Positions 1 to 8,545 are shown, numbered from the stretch's first letter. The stretch: DNA of 23,361 nucleotides from JBBRHH01 sp038222915 (GCA_038222915.1 JBBRHH010000020.1:1-23361); one strand, 5' to 3'. Notes: generated by a model not told the origin, from the letters alone. Numbers and translations: made by a program.

Positions 1-2
1 AC

Positions 3-2495
3 GCGCTTTGGCTATTGGTGTTGTTGAAGCTGGTAGCGCCTCCCCTCATCGTTTGGCCGTGGAGTGTGCCCGTTTGGTCGAGCAGCGTCGGATTGCCGTC
101 TGCTTCCGTAGAGACGAAGCCGGCGGATGCGCGCGATCTTCTCTCTGACGGGAGAACTTCGAATAGTGAGCGCATAGACGATCCGTTAGACGGCAACATT
201 GACGATGGTGCCGGCCGACCTCTCGCTCCGCTCACGTCGTCCAGGGAACACGCTTCATTCAAACGATCCGCAGACGTCGTTGCCGCTTCGCCTTCACCAG
301 CAAGACCTAATGTACTGGCTAAATTGATGGGGAATTGGCACGCGATATCCCGTTGGGCCGTTGCGATCGTGTTTGTGGGGGGATGTGTGTTTGCGACCGT
401 ACAGGGGCTAGGAATCTGGCGCGCATGGTCCATGGTCCGTCGCTCGGTCCCGGCCGGTGAAGCGCTTTGCAATCGCGTCGAACAGGTCGCCCGAGAGTTC
501 GGACTTCCAAACGCGAAGCCACGCCTGGTCACTGGCATCGAGTCGCCGCTCATTTTTTGCCTCATCCGGCCGCGGCTGCTGTGGCCCACGGAGCTTTCAG
601 GAGATGCGGACGACGAGAAGACTCAAGCCTTGATCGTGCATGAGCTGTCGCACCTGGGCCGACGCGATCATCTAGTCGGTTGGCTCGAACTCATCGCCGG
701 CTGCGCGTGGTGGTGGAATCCGGTCTACTGGTACACCCGCAGGCAACTGCGCGAGAACGCCGAATTCGCGTGTGACGCCCGGGTGGTGAACGCCTTTCCC
801 AACGAGCGTCGCACGTACGCCGAAGCGCTCATTTCCGTGTGCGAACGCATGTCTCAGCGGCACGCGGCCAAATCGATGCCTGCGTTAGGCGTTGGAACAA
901 GGGACCGCCAATTTTTACAGAGGAGACTTACCATGATCTTGCGAGAACATATCCCGTCCCGGCTTCCGCGAATCGGTTTACTTGCCGTTGCGATGATCGT
1001 GATGGTGACCTTGCCTGCGTGGTCTCAGCGCGCCGCGAGCGATCCCCTGGTGAATTCCGATCCGGCGATGCCTCTACCCGAGGCAGCACGTGCGGTCAGG
1101 GACCGCTATCACGAGGAGGCGGCGTCCGTGCGTTCCGAGGCGGAACGCCGCGTGACTTTGCAGCGCCGCTCCGCAATCAGCGAACTTCGCGCCCTTGCCG
1201 AGATGTACGATGCGAAGGGGAAGACTGACGAGGCGGCAGCCGTTCGAGATGAGTTGAATGGGTTCGGTGCACTCGAACAGGCACCCGTGCAGGCAGATGC
1301 CGCTGCCGTTGCAGCACACGGCTTAGACGGGCCGCCGAAGAACCTGACCGGGCTTCGCGCCTTGGCAGGAAAATCGATGCTTTTCGTCGTGACCGGTGCC
1401 GAAAGTGGTTGGATCTGGGGTGACGGCGTCTACACGGACGATTCGCTCCCTGGCGCCGCGGCAGTCCATGCCGGCCTCGTAAAGCCGGGTGAGCGGCAGC
1501 TCGTCCGCATCCACTTTCTCCCGGGTCAGGCCTCATACGTTGGGTCAAAGCGTAACGGCATCACGAGCCAAGCTTACAAGGCCTTCGGCGGGAGCTTCCG
1601 ATTAGAAGCGGCGGACGACGTGACCAAAGGCAACGGCGTGACGACCGATTCCATTGGCGTCGGAGAACTAGGCGGCCTGCGCGGCCGCAACGATGCCACC
1701 GTGCTCATCGAAGTTACAGGCCGGGCCACCGGCTCGGTCTGGGGCGACGGCGTCTACACGGATGATTCATCGCTCGCGGCGGCCGTCGTCCACGCGGGTG
1801 TCCTGCGAGACGGCGAGTCCGGTTTCGTCAGAGCGATCATACGGCCCGGTCAGCCGAGTTACTCCGGCTCGCTTCGCAACGGGGTGACCAGCATGAAATA
1901 CGGGCCATACGCGGGGAGCTATGAGATCCTCGGCAACCCCGCGCGCCAGCGGAATGGCGAAGCGCCTTCGGACGCGAGCGTTGGTCACGTTTTCCGCGGG
2001 GAACAGGGGCCGGGTGCCAAAACGGATGCGGCCGAGGACGACAAGCTGCCCATAGCCCCCAACCTCCAGGCGCTGCGTGGCAAGGTCGGCGAGGTGATCT
2101 ACGTGAAGACGACTGGCACGACGAACGGCATCGTGTGGGGCACCGACGTCTACACCGACGATTCGGCCATCGACACGGCCGCCGTCCACAGCGGGGCGCT
2201 TCGCGAAGGCGAAACGGGCATCGTGAAGGTCACGATCGGCGCGGGTCAGGCTCAGTTCGGCGGTATGATCCGAAACGGCGTTGCCGGGCAAGTGTTCGGC
2301 GCCTGGGGCGGCAGTTTCCGCGTCGACCGGGTCGACAAGGGGATAAAGCCCGCAACGATTTACTACCGCGTCCCCACCCCGGCGAACGACGGACGTAGCG
2401 CCGGGGTCCAGCTACTCGAGTTGAAGGAAGAACCCCTCGAACATCTCGATGTCGACAAGAGCAACACGCGCCCCGACGGAGCGGCAGATCAGTGA
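3..2495 (+). CDS. M56 (BlaR1-like) membrane metalloprotease with three C-terminal LCCL domains, 5' partial
   Basis: The frame is open to the left edge and reads ALWLLVLLKLVAPPL, an M56-type transmembrane segment, so the true start lies outside the window. Counting from codon 15-17 as residue 1, a second membrane segment lies near 112-135. The zinc protease motif HELSH is at 209-213, a likely third ligand Glu250 lies in ENAEFACD, and another membrane segment is at about 320-337. A charged helical stretch (about 350-420) follows, then three repeats at about 455-531, 562-640 and 694-772. Each repeat has the pattern VYTDDS..A.VHSG/HAG..G...V.....GQ....G..RNGV..., which I read as LCCL domains. M56 proteins such as BlaR1 sense an outside signal and cleave a cytoplasmic repressor; here LCCL repeats occupy the sensor position. 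A BlaI-type repressor gene just upstream is expected but cannot be seen. The TGA stop overlaps the next gene's GTG. Confidence 0.88.
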   Translation, partial: ALWLLVLLKLVAPPLIVWPWSVPVWSSSVGLPSASVETKPADARDLLSDGRTSNSERIDDPLDGNIDDGAGRPLAPLTSSREHASFKRSADVVAASPSPARPNVLAKLMGNWHAISRWAVAIVFVGGCVFATVQGLGIWRAWSMVRRSVPAGEALCNRVEQVAREFGLPNAKPRLVTGIESPLIFCLIRPRLLWPTELSGDADDEKTQALIVHELSHLGRRDHLVGWLELIAGCAWWWNPVYWYTRRQLRENAEFACDARVVNAFPNERRTYAEALISVCERMSQRHAAKSMPALGVGTRDRQFLQRRLTMILREHIPSRLPRIGLLAVAMIVMVTLPAWSQRAASDPLVNSDPAMPLPEAARAVRDRYHEEAASVRSEAERRVTLQRRSAISELRALAEMYDAKGKTDEAAAVRDELNGFGALEQAPVQADAAAVAAHGLDGPPKNLTGLRALAGKSMLFVVTGAESGWIWGDGVYTDDSLPGAAAVHAGLVKPGERQLVRIHFLPGQASYVGSKRNGITSQAYKAFGGSFRLEAADDVTKGNGVTTDSIGVGELGGLRGRNDATVLIEVTGRATGSVWGDGVYTDDSSLAAAVVHAGVLRDGESGFVRAIIRPGQPSYSGSLRNGVTSMKYGPYAGSYEILGNPARQRNGEAPSDASVGHVFRGEQGPGAKTDAAEDDKLPIAPNLQALRGKVGEVIYVKTTGTTNGIVWGTDVYTDDSAIDTAAVHSGALREGETGIVKVTIGAGQAQFGGMIRNGVAGQVFGAWGGSFRVDRVDKGIKPATIYYRVPTPANDGRSAGVQLLELKEEPLEHLDVDKSNTRPDGAADQ

Positions 2496-3118
2496 CCCGG
2501 ACGAACCGCGCCACGTTGCGAAAGCGAAGTTTGGCGGGGCCGCGTTTCCGGCAGTGCGCAGCAACGTTTTTCGTCATCGGGTCGCTAGCTCTCGCCGTCG
2601 GCGTGGGGGTCGCGTGGCGGCGCGCCCGATCAACAGGTGACACAGTGCTCATCTGTCGGCGGACCAACGTGCAAATGGATTGCCTTCAGTTCTGGTCAGC
2701 GTCCGGCGGCCTTCGCGTGTTGGTTGGCAGGTTCACAGATTCCTACGACGCGGCAGATTTGGCGCTTCAGCCGGTTATCACGCACAGCAGCTATGACCCA
2801 GGGACGCGCCCCTACCCTTACGAACGGTACGTGAGGGACGGGGATTCGGTGTCGACGGGTTTGGGATTCGAGTTTTTTCGACGAAACTACGACATCGGCA
2901 CCTACCGCGAACGGTGCGCGTCGGTAACGGCCCCCTACTGGTTTTTCCTCGTCTTGTTTATGACGATCCCCCTCTACCGCATGCGCAGCTTCGTGCAACG
3001 GCGTCGTCAAGAATTGCGTCACGCACCCGGGCGTTGCGTTGTTTGCGGCTACGACCTACGGGGTTCCCCACATCAATGCCCTGAATGCGGCATGGTGCCG
3101 TCGCCGATTGCACAATGA
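2492..3118 (+). CDS. Membrane protein with C-terminal CGYDLRG zinc ribbon
   Basis: The 208-residue protein starts at a GTG that overlaps the preceding stop (GTGA), so translation is probably coupled to the M56 gene. It has a basic N-terminus, a membrane segment at about 22-40, an outer region of about 100 residues, a second membrane segment at about 147-165, and a basic stretch (RRRQELRHAP). It ends in a four-cysteine ribbon, CVVCGYDLRGSPHQCPECG, at about residues 182-200. This ribbon is a very common C-terminal module of small planctomycete membrane proteins; its role is unknown. The topology implies that the ribbon and basic stretch are cytoplasmic. Being coupled to an M56 sensor protease, it may be an accessory or substrate, which is inference only. 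Confidence 0.75.
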   Translation: MTRTNRATLRKRSLAGPRFRQCAATFFVIGSLALAVGVGVAWRRARSTGDTVLICRRTNVQMDCLQFWSASGGLRVLVGRFTDSYDAADLALQPVITHSSYDPGTRPYPYERYVRDGDSVSTGLGFEFFRRNYDIGTYRERCASVTAPYWFFLVLFMTIPLYRMRSFVQRRRQELRHAPGRCVVCGYDLRGSPHQCPECGMVPSPIAQ

Positions 3119-3350
3119 AGAAGCGAGCTTTCATTTTCGTGGCGCTTGTTCACTACACGTTTGCGCGCTCGCGGGTTGCTCTTTGTGGAGCTTTTGGACC
3201 TCTACATACGTGATGGTTGCCTTACCCTCACGGTAAACGGCGTCACCGCCCTTTATGCATCGCCCGGGTTGTGCGGCATTTGCGTTGGCGCTCTCATGGA
3301 CCAACCGGGCCGCGACGTGGGTTGTACTTACGGCAGTGAGGGCGGATTAA
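3115..3350 (+). pseudogene. Decayed small membrane protein gene at the end of the M56 operon
   Basis: An ATG at 3115 overlaps the previous TGA (ATGA) and opens a hydrophobic, basic N-terminus, MKKRAFIFVALVHYTFARSR, that stops after 32 codons (TGA 3211-3213). Protein-like sequence continues in another frame: WTSTYVMVALPSR, a TAA at 3234-3236, then ALALSWTNRAATWVV... to a TAA at 3348-3350. The simplest reading is one small membrane protein gene broken by a frameshift near 3195-3205 and by an internal stop. The overlap with the upstream stop suggests it was once the third gene of this operon. No homologue is recognised. Chance open frames remain possible. Confidence 0.35.
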
Positions 3351-3372
3351 GAGTTGGATGAAGATTAGGATT
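3335..3372 (+). repeat. 38-bp dispersed repeat, copy 1
   Basis: This AG-rich stretch matches 10377-10414 at 37 of 38 positions (T versus G at position 14). It contains AAGAGTTGGATGAAGATTAG. It lies across the end of the decayed small gene and just before the convergent PQQ-type gene. A nearby GCGACGTGG about 15 nt upstream is also shared with copy 2. Confidence 0.8.
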
Positions 3373-3382
3373 AGTAGTTGTG

Positions 3383-5992
3383 TCAATCTCCGTGGGCGAC
3401 CAGCCCTCCTGTTTTTCCTTGCTGCAGGGCATAGAGGTATCGGTGGTTTGCGACGTACAAGGTGCCGTTGGCGGCGGTGGGTGAGGCAACGATATCGCCC
3501 GTGGGCATCGGATTGGACAGCAATTTTTTTTCCTTGCTATGCGCGAAGATCAGCAATCCGTGGAGGTGCGTTCCCACGTACACTTTTCCATCCGCCACCA
3601 GCGGACTTGACCAGACTGGCGTGGTGGTATGCGTCCAATAGAGCTTGCCGGTTTCAGCGTCGAAGCAATAGATGACGCCGCTGGCATCGGCCGTGTAGAG
3701 CAGGCCATCCGCGATGGCGACGGTAGAACTGCTGGATCGCATGTCGTCGAAGGACCAGAGACGTCCGGTGCTGGTGACGTCGCCGGCCTGGGTTGCGTCG
3801 ATACAGATCAGACGCCCAGCGCCGGCTTCTGCGCCGCTGTGGATCAGATCATTGCCTATTGAAACGTAAATGCGATTGTTGTGGATCACCGGCGTGGCGA
3901 GGATCTCGGCATTCTTGAGACGTTCGACTCGGAACGTTGGGCCGTAGCTGGCGGCGGCGAGACAATCGAATTTCCAGACCAATTTCAATTTTCCGGGTTT
4001 GCCATCCGGTTCAGGGCTGAAGTTGGGATCAAAGGCGTAGCAGGTGCCGCCACCCGATCCGTAAATCAACAATTCCCTGCCATTGATGACGCCCAGTGCC
4101 GGAGAAGAGTGCGCGCCGTGAAACGTGTGATCGAAAATGCCTTCTTCCTCCCTGGCGAGAAGCTTGCCCGTGTTCTTATCGAGCACGATTAGACTTGGTG
4201 AGTCATAGCCTTGCTTTTGATTCTGTTTCTTCCAAGCCTCAATCGTCGCGGCGGTGCTGCCTTCGGCGGCCTCGCTGATGGTGGAACAGGTGGCGGCGTA
4301 CAATCGGTCGCCGCGGATCAGGATCGATGCGTTGACCGCGTTGAACGGCCAGCAGTTAACCTCGCGCAGCATGTCGAATTTCCAGATCACATCGGCGTCC
4401 AGCGGGCCGAGCGTGGCGGGTTGACCCTCTGTCCACTCCACAATCCGGGAACCGTTTTGGGCGATCTCTGACTTGGTCCTGCTTCGATCCGAGGCAAAAT
4501 AGTTCGCTTCGTCTTTGAACGGGCCGAGGTTGCCGTCGGCCATTCCGTTGGCGTTGAGGCACAGCACATCTCCAAGATGAGTTGGAAGGAAGACGCGATC
4601 GCTTTCGACGGTCGGTGTGGCGCAGATGCCGAACGAGTCGCCGTAGAGGCCAGTGATATATGGCGATCGCATTCGCCACAGGAGTTTTCCATCAGATTCT
4701 CGAAAGCACCAGAGAACGCCGGCGTGACCCGGCAAGCTGCCGCCGATGAATACTTTTCCACCGCTGATCACAGGGCTACCCATGGTCTGCGCCCCCAGCT
4801 TCACGACCCATTTCACGTTAGTCAGATTTGAAGTTTTTTTTGTTGTGAACTCGTCAAAACTGATGGGCAACCCTTTTTCGCCGCTCACCATGTTTCGGTC
4901 GGGGCCGCCACACCACTGGGACCAGTCGCCGGTTTTCAAAGGGATTGACCCTGCCAGCGATGTATCTTGTGCGAGGTGTTTCTTAGGGGCCGCGGCCTCG
5001 ATGCCAAAAACGATAAGGAGGCTGACGGCCGCGGCGACCCAATGGCCGAGGCGTGAAGGGGCAGCCGATTGATTGATCGAAGGTGATTGTCGCCGTGGGA
5101 GGGCCTGCGCGGCGATGTAAACGATGCCTTCAATGATAACGAGGGATGCGCCCGCCAGCAGTATTTGATTGTTGAGCGGGCCGAGGATCGTTGCGATGGA
5201 ACCGGCGGCGATTGCCGGACCCACGATTCCCCAGACGAACAACAAAAGCAGTGCTGTGAGCATGAGGCGTGAGGCGAGGCGGAATCGACGATTGTCAGAG
5301 GCCGCGGACAGCGCATCGATGAGATTCAAGGCGCAGGCCAGCAATGTGGACCAGGAACAGGCAAGGCCTAGTGCGAGGCCTATCCATGTTGCGATCGTCC
5401 ATACCCTGGCACCGGAGTTGAGTGCGACAGAGTTCTGCCGAATGGCGATGACTGTGGCAATGGTCACCGCCAAAGATGTCACGATCCGGAGCATGCGGAC
5501 CGCTGCCGTGGCGCAGGTCGCGAGGCGGGCACTTATCAGAAACAGTGCGAGAGAAATTGCACCGGCTGCTGTTACCCAGCGTTGATTGCTCTGGATGGGA
5601 ACAAAAACACGCCACGGCAGGGGACTGGCGTTGGTGGCGACGAGGTAGAGCGTTAAGAGGGTTCCGCCTGCGAGAATATAGGTGATCGCAAGCTTGGACC
5701 TGTGATAGGCGACGCTTGCGACGATCAGAACCAGTCCAGTCGACCATGCGCCCACCAGCATTACGCGAAGTGCAGTTGCGTGGCGGTGATTGAAGAGATG
5801 CCACGACCAAAGGAATTTTTGTCCATACATTCCCCATGGGACGATGAGCGTTACCAGCAGCAATGCTCCCCAGAATATTCCCACTGCTCGTCGGGCGGAG
5901 CGACATGCAGCGCATTGTTCGCAGATTTCGCCCGGGACATTTTCTCTATTGGCCTGTATCGCGTTGCCACATGCACAAACGTACCCGCTCAT
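3383..5992 (-). CDS. Zinc ribbon, multi-pass membrane domain and PQQ-type beta-propeller protein
   Basis: I chose the ATG at 5992-5990 because it has AAAGGGAAG a few bases upstream and begins directly with a zinc ribbon (CACG...CEQC...C, residues about 6-30). The frame also allows a start at 6133, which would add 47 residues. About eight to ten membrane segments fill residues 35-345. The last 500 residues start with DWSQWCGGPDRN, the usual entry of PQQ-like beta-propellers, and carry repeats such as GKVFIGGSL, GLLYTADASG, GKVYVGTHLHG and NGTLYVANH. The expected layout is a membrane anchor with an extracytoplasmic propeller. Planctomycetes have many such proteins, and the substrate and any catalytic role are unknown. 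The product is 869 residues. It is convergent with the M56 operon. Confidence 0.85.
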   Translation of the reverse strand: MSGYVCACGNAIQANRENVPGEICEQCAACRSARRAVGIFWGALLLVTLIVPWGMYGQKFLWSWHLFNHRHATALRVMLVGAWSTGLVLIVASVAYHRSKLAITYILAGGTLLTLYLVATNASPLPWRVFVPIQSNQRWVTAAGAISLALFLISARLATCATAAVRMLRIVTSLAVTIATVIAIRQNSVALNSGARVWTIATWIGLALGLACSWSTLLACALNLIDALSAASDNRRFRLASRLMLTALLLLFVWGIVGPAIAAGSIATILGPLNNQILLAGASLVIIEGIVYIAAQALPRRQSPSINQSAAPSRLGHWVAAAVSLLIVFGIEAAAPKKHLAQDTSLAGSIPLKTGDWSQWCGGPDRNMVSGEKGLPISFDEFTTKKTSNLTNVKWVVKLGAQTMGSPVISGGKVFIGGSLPGHAGVLWCFRESDGKLLWRMRSPYITGLYGDSFGICATPTVESDRVFLPTHLGDVLCLNANGMADGNLGPFKDEANYFASDRSRTKSEIAQNGSRIVEWTEGQPATLGPLDADVIWKFDMLREVNCWPFNAVNASILIRGDRLYAATCSTISEAAEGSTAATIEAWKKQNQKQGYDSPSLIVLDKNTGKLLAREEEGIFDHTFHGAHSSPALGVINGRELLIYGSGGGTCYAFDPNFSPEPDGKPGKLKLVWKFDCLAAASYGPTFRVERLKNAEILATPVIHNNRIYVSIGNDLIHSGAEAGAGRLICIDATQAGDVTSTGRLWSFDDMRSSSSTVAIADGLLYTADASGVIYCFDAETGKLYWTHTTTPVWSSPLVADGKVYVGTHLHGLLIFAHSKEKKLLSNPMPTGDIVASPTAANGTLYVANHRYLYALQQGKTGGLVAHGD

Positions 5993-6494
5993 ACACTTCC
6001 CTTTCGCGATGATGAATCTGGAACACGGCTCACAGCCTGAGCAAGAACCGGGGCAGCATGACTGCCGCGCGAGAAAGCTACGCGTGGAAGATGATCGGAT
6101 GGTGATGCGGAGAACCGGGGAGAACTGATCCATCGGTTACGGCACGCCAGGCGATGATACGTTCTTCACATCGATAGTGGCGCTAGGTACTCCACGAGCA
6201 TTGTGCTGCACCCAGGCCAAATACTCAGAGTTAAGCTCGCGCGACGCGCGATTGACGCTCTGGTCTGTCCGATGCCGAGTGAACTGGCCGCGGCGGACCA
6301 GTCGCGCCGTCCTTGCATTGACGGGCCTTCTTTTGTCATTAACGCGACACCTAGAAAAACCCATTTTGCAAGTTCAGTGACACCCACCAAATCGAAGCTC
6401 CGTCGTCGATGGATTTAGCGCAAAAATAGAGCGGTCCCTTCCCGATTCAGTCGATAGTGCTTGCGTACGGATCCAAAATTTTACGAGGATTTCC
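5993..6494. other. Gene-poor stretch between divergent genes; possible small decayed ORF on minus strand
   Basis: No convincing gene is seen here. On the minus strand, two overlapping frames look mildly protein-like. One (stop at 6166) contains RRDWSAAASSLGIGQTR; the other (stop at 6137) contains NSEYLAWVQHNARGVPSATI. Together they could be one small frameshifted gene ending just before the alternative start (6133) of the beta-propeller gene. I cannot separate this from chance openness in GC-rich DNA. A plus-strand TTGACG near 6319 has no good -10 partner. Confidence 0.3.
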
Positions 6495-6758
6495 ATGGCT
6501 GTCAGCACAATCGGCTCGGCATTCATTTCGTCATCGCAAAAGGTCGCATCGGGCAGTAATTCCACGACCAGTACGTTGGCCTCTGCAGCGCAGGAGGCGG
6601 CCGAGTCGCGAGAGACGACGACCCGCGAGGCGCAGCGCGGTGACCCGGTTGCCAAACGCAAACTCCAACAGTTGCTCGCCAAGCAGCAACAGACCGAGGC
6701 CACGCAGCCCAAATCCTCCGAGCCGGGCAAGGGGACGGTTGTCGATCACACTGCGTGA
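6495..6758 (+). CDS. Small hypothetical protein, Ser/Ala-rich N-terminus and Lys/Gln-rich helix
   Basis: The ATG at 6495 follows an ACGAGGA Shine-Dalgarno-like site at suitable distance. The 87 residues begin with a Ser/Thr/Ala-rich stretch (MAVSTIGSAFISSS...), continue as a charged helix (REAQRGDPVAKRKLQQLLAK) and end in a polar tail. There is no signal peptide, membrane segment or cysteine. The family is not recognised. The reverse strand over this gene is also open (6374-6730) but has no start signal and a less natural composition. Confidence 0.5.
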   Translation: MAVSTIGSAFISSSQKVASGSNSTTSTLASAAQEAAESRETTTREAQRGDPVAKRKLQQLLAKQQQTEATQPKSSEPGKGTVVDHTA

Positions 6759-6927
6759 TCTAATCGCTGCCGTTTGGCGCTTGTATACGCTCTCATGATG
6801 GTGTCGCAATGATGCTGTATTCATCGGACTGTCGAACCGCAGCAAGAGGATGCAGTCGGGCTATTTCACAGCGCAGGGCGTGCATCACGACGAACCTACG
6901 GATCTGATGGGGTTACGGCGGTGAGGA

Positions 6928-8166
6928 TTATCGAAGGTACTCATCTTGCGCGGCGAGGTACCCCGACGGCGTGACGTCGTAAGCCATGTCCGTCGGATCC
7001 GCAAGCCGAAACGCCATCGCTACGTGGGTCGGTTTCGCACCATCGTCGCCATTCGCGATTCGGCCCTCGCCGCGGATCACCAGGTCGAAACGCGTAACCA
7101 CGCCGCCCTTTGTCTCAACAAAACCAAGCATCGTCCCGCGGAACCATGCCCCGCGCGCCTGCCCCGGCTCCCCCAGCACAATCGTGCCGGACACACGCCC
7201 ATCCTCCAGGTTCAACTTCAGCTCGTGCACATCCGCAGACTTCCAAACGCCGGCCCTGCCCTTGCTGTTGTCCCACACGTTAAACCGCGCGAGCCGCACC
7301 TTCAAACTGTCGGGAAACGTCCCCTTCACCAATGCCTCGGCTTCGTCCTTACGGACCCACAGGCATCCCCGCCCGATACCCAAGCTCGGCCGACCCGGCG
7401 GATGGGCATCGAGATTCTTACTGTTCGCCTGCACCACCAGCCCACCCGTCGGCGGCTTCGGCGCCCACTTTAAGTCCCGCTCACAAACCTCCGGAGTTGT
7501 CCCCTCGTGCGGGAAAAGTTCGACAACCGTTGGACGCTTAACCAGTTCAACCGGCTGCGTCGCCGGAGCCTTAAAGTCCCGCAGCACCCCCTCCAGCATC
7601 GGCTGCACATGCCCCGTCGGGTCGTTGACAAACCCCAGTAGCATTCCGTTGGCGTCAAGGCAAACCGCCGCGTTAGGCTGTTTCACCGTAAAGCGGTCGT
7701 CAGCCTGCAGCCGACGGTACAGATCCCCTTCAGCATCCTTCCGCTTCACCGCCGCAGCGTGATACACCGCCACCGCGACGAATTTCGTTCGTATCAGCTC
7801 GGCCAGCTCAGGTTCGTTCAGCTTCACACGGAAGCCAAGGACATTCGCTCAGCCACAGCCGAGCAGATGTCCGTTTGTTGTAATAAGTAAAATCGGCCGA
7901 CCACTCGCACGAGCCTCGGCAACCGCATCCAGGATCGACGTCTTCCAGGAGATCGATCGCCACTCCTCGACCGACGGGGGCTGAACCTCCCGATGCAGTC
8001 GTTCAAACTCTTCCAAACCGATCGCCCCATCCGATCCCACACGATTGTCCACGGTCCGATCAGCCGCTATCGCACGTGGCGGCATCGATCCGACATATCC
8101 CAACGCGGCGATCGTGGGCAACAGAAGCATCCTTAGAAACGGCCGTCGCGGATTCCCGTTGCTCAT
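6928..8166 (-). CDS. Candidate selenoprotein: exported thioredoxin-like protein with in-frame UGA (Sec106)
   Basis: The ATG at 8166 follows AAGAAGGAG with a 6-nt gap. The N-terminus has RRPFLR and a hydrophobic stretch (residues 7-30), a likely Tat or Sec signal peptide. A thioredoxin-like region follows: WKTSILDAVAEARASGRPIL, then GHLLGCG and UGA (7851-7849) at codon 106. The same frame continues without a break to TAA at 6928, with LNEPELAELIRTKFVAVAV matching the helix and strand that follow the redox site in thioredoxin-like proteins. Translation after the UGA lacks its own Shine-Dalgarno site; its first GTG (7827) lies in the loop of the hairpin. Read as Sec, the product is 412 residues with a Cys104-Gly-Sec106 pair. 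The C-terminal half (about 220-412) is a beta-rich domain I do not recognise. The role is probably thiol redox outside the cytoplasm. The alternative is a nonsense-mutated gene. TGA is a normal stop elsewhere in this window. Confidence 0.62.
7818..7838 (-). promoter_or_regulatory. Candidate bacterial SECIS hairpin after the in-frame UGA
   Basis: Counting the U of UGA (7851) as 1, nucleotides 14-21 (UUGGCUUC) pair with 27-34 (GAAGCUGA). This gives eight pairs, two of them G-U, around the loop CGUGU (22-26). The loop G and U fall at 23 and 24, the same positions as in the E. coli fdhF SECIS. The loop also meets the general bacterial rule of a G in its first two positions, 16-37 nt after the UGA. 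Unlike fdhF there is no bulged U at 17. Confidence 0.6.
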
Positions 8167-8259
8167 CCGTAGCTCCTTCTTGACGATACGCCCCTCGCAC
8201 GGATCAATCTAAGTCAATACTGCTCGGCCAAAAAGCCGTTGCCCCCATGCAGGTGGTAA

Positions 8260-8517
8260 CATCTGCTCGCCACTCAGCACGTGGACGAAAGCAATCAGGC
8301 GAATGGCGGTCCGGCCGCGTCCGTTGTTGGCGACATCGGCAATGGAACCGACACCGCCAGCTACGTTTTCCTTCGCCGCCGCCATGTTTACACAACAATC
8401 GTCACGGCCGACGCGAAGGGGCGGCTGTGGCTGATGGTCGGCACCGACTCCGGCTTTGAGGGCACGACGGGACTTTACTACCGCAAGATCAATGTCAGCC
8501 TGACGCCGGTAGAGTGA
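8260..8517 (+). pseudogene. 5'-truncated gene remnant, C-terminal beta-domain fragment
   Basis: The frame is open from 8260 (after a TAA at 8257) to the TGA at 8515. It reads like the C-terminus of a secreted beta-sandwich protein: VVGDIGNGTDTASYVF, IVTADAKGRLWLMVGTDSGF, LYYRKINVSLTPVE. The only possible starts are a GTG at 8281 without a Shine-Dalgarno site, and there is no signal peptide. I read it as the tail of a larger gene whose 5' part is lost. It lies between the divergent selenoprotein candidate and the sulfatase. A short real gene cannot be excluded. Confidence 0.45.
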
Positions 8518-8545
8518 CGGCCTGATGAGAGAGTGAATTGCCGGA

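Noticed and set aside
6928..7827. Independent gene starting at GTG 7827
   Set aside because: It would lack a signal peptide, a ribosome site and the first half of a thioredoxin-like fold. The frame joins exactly to the upstream exported part through one UGA.
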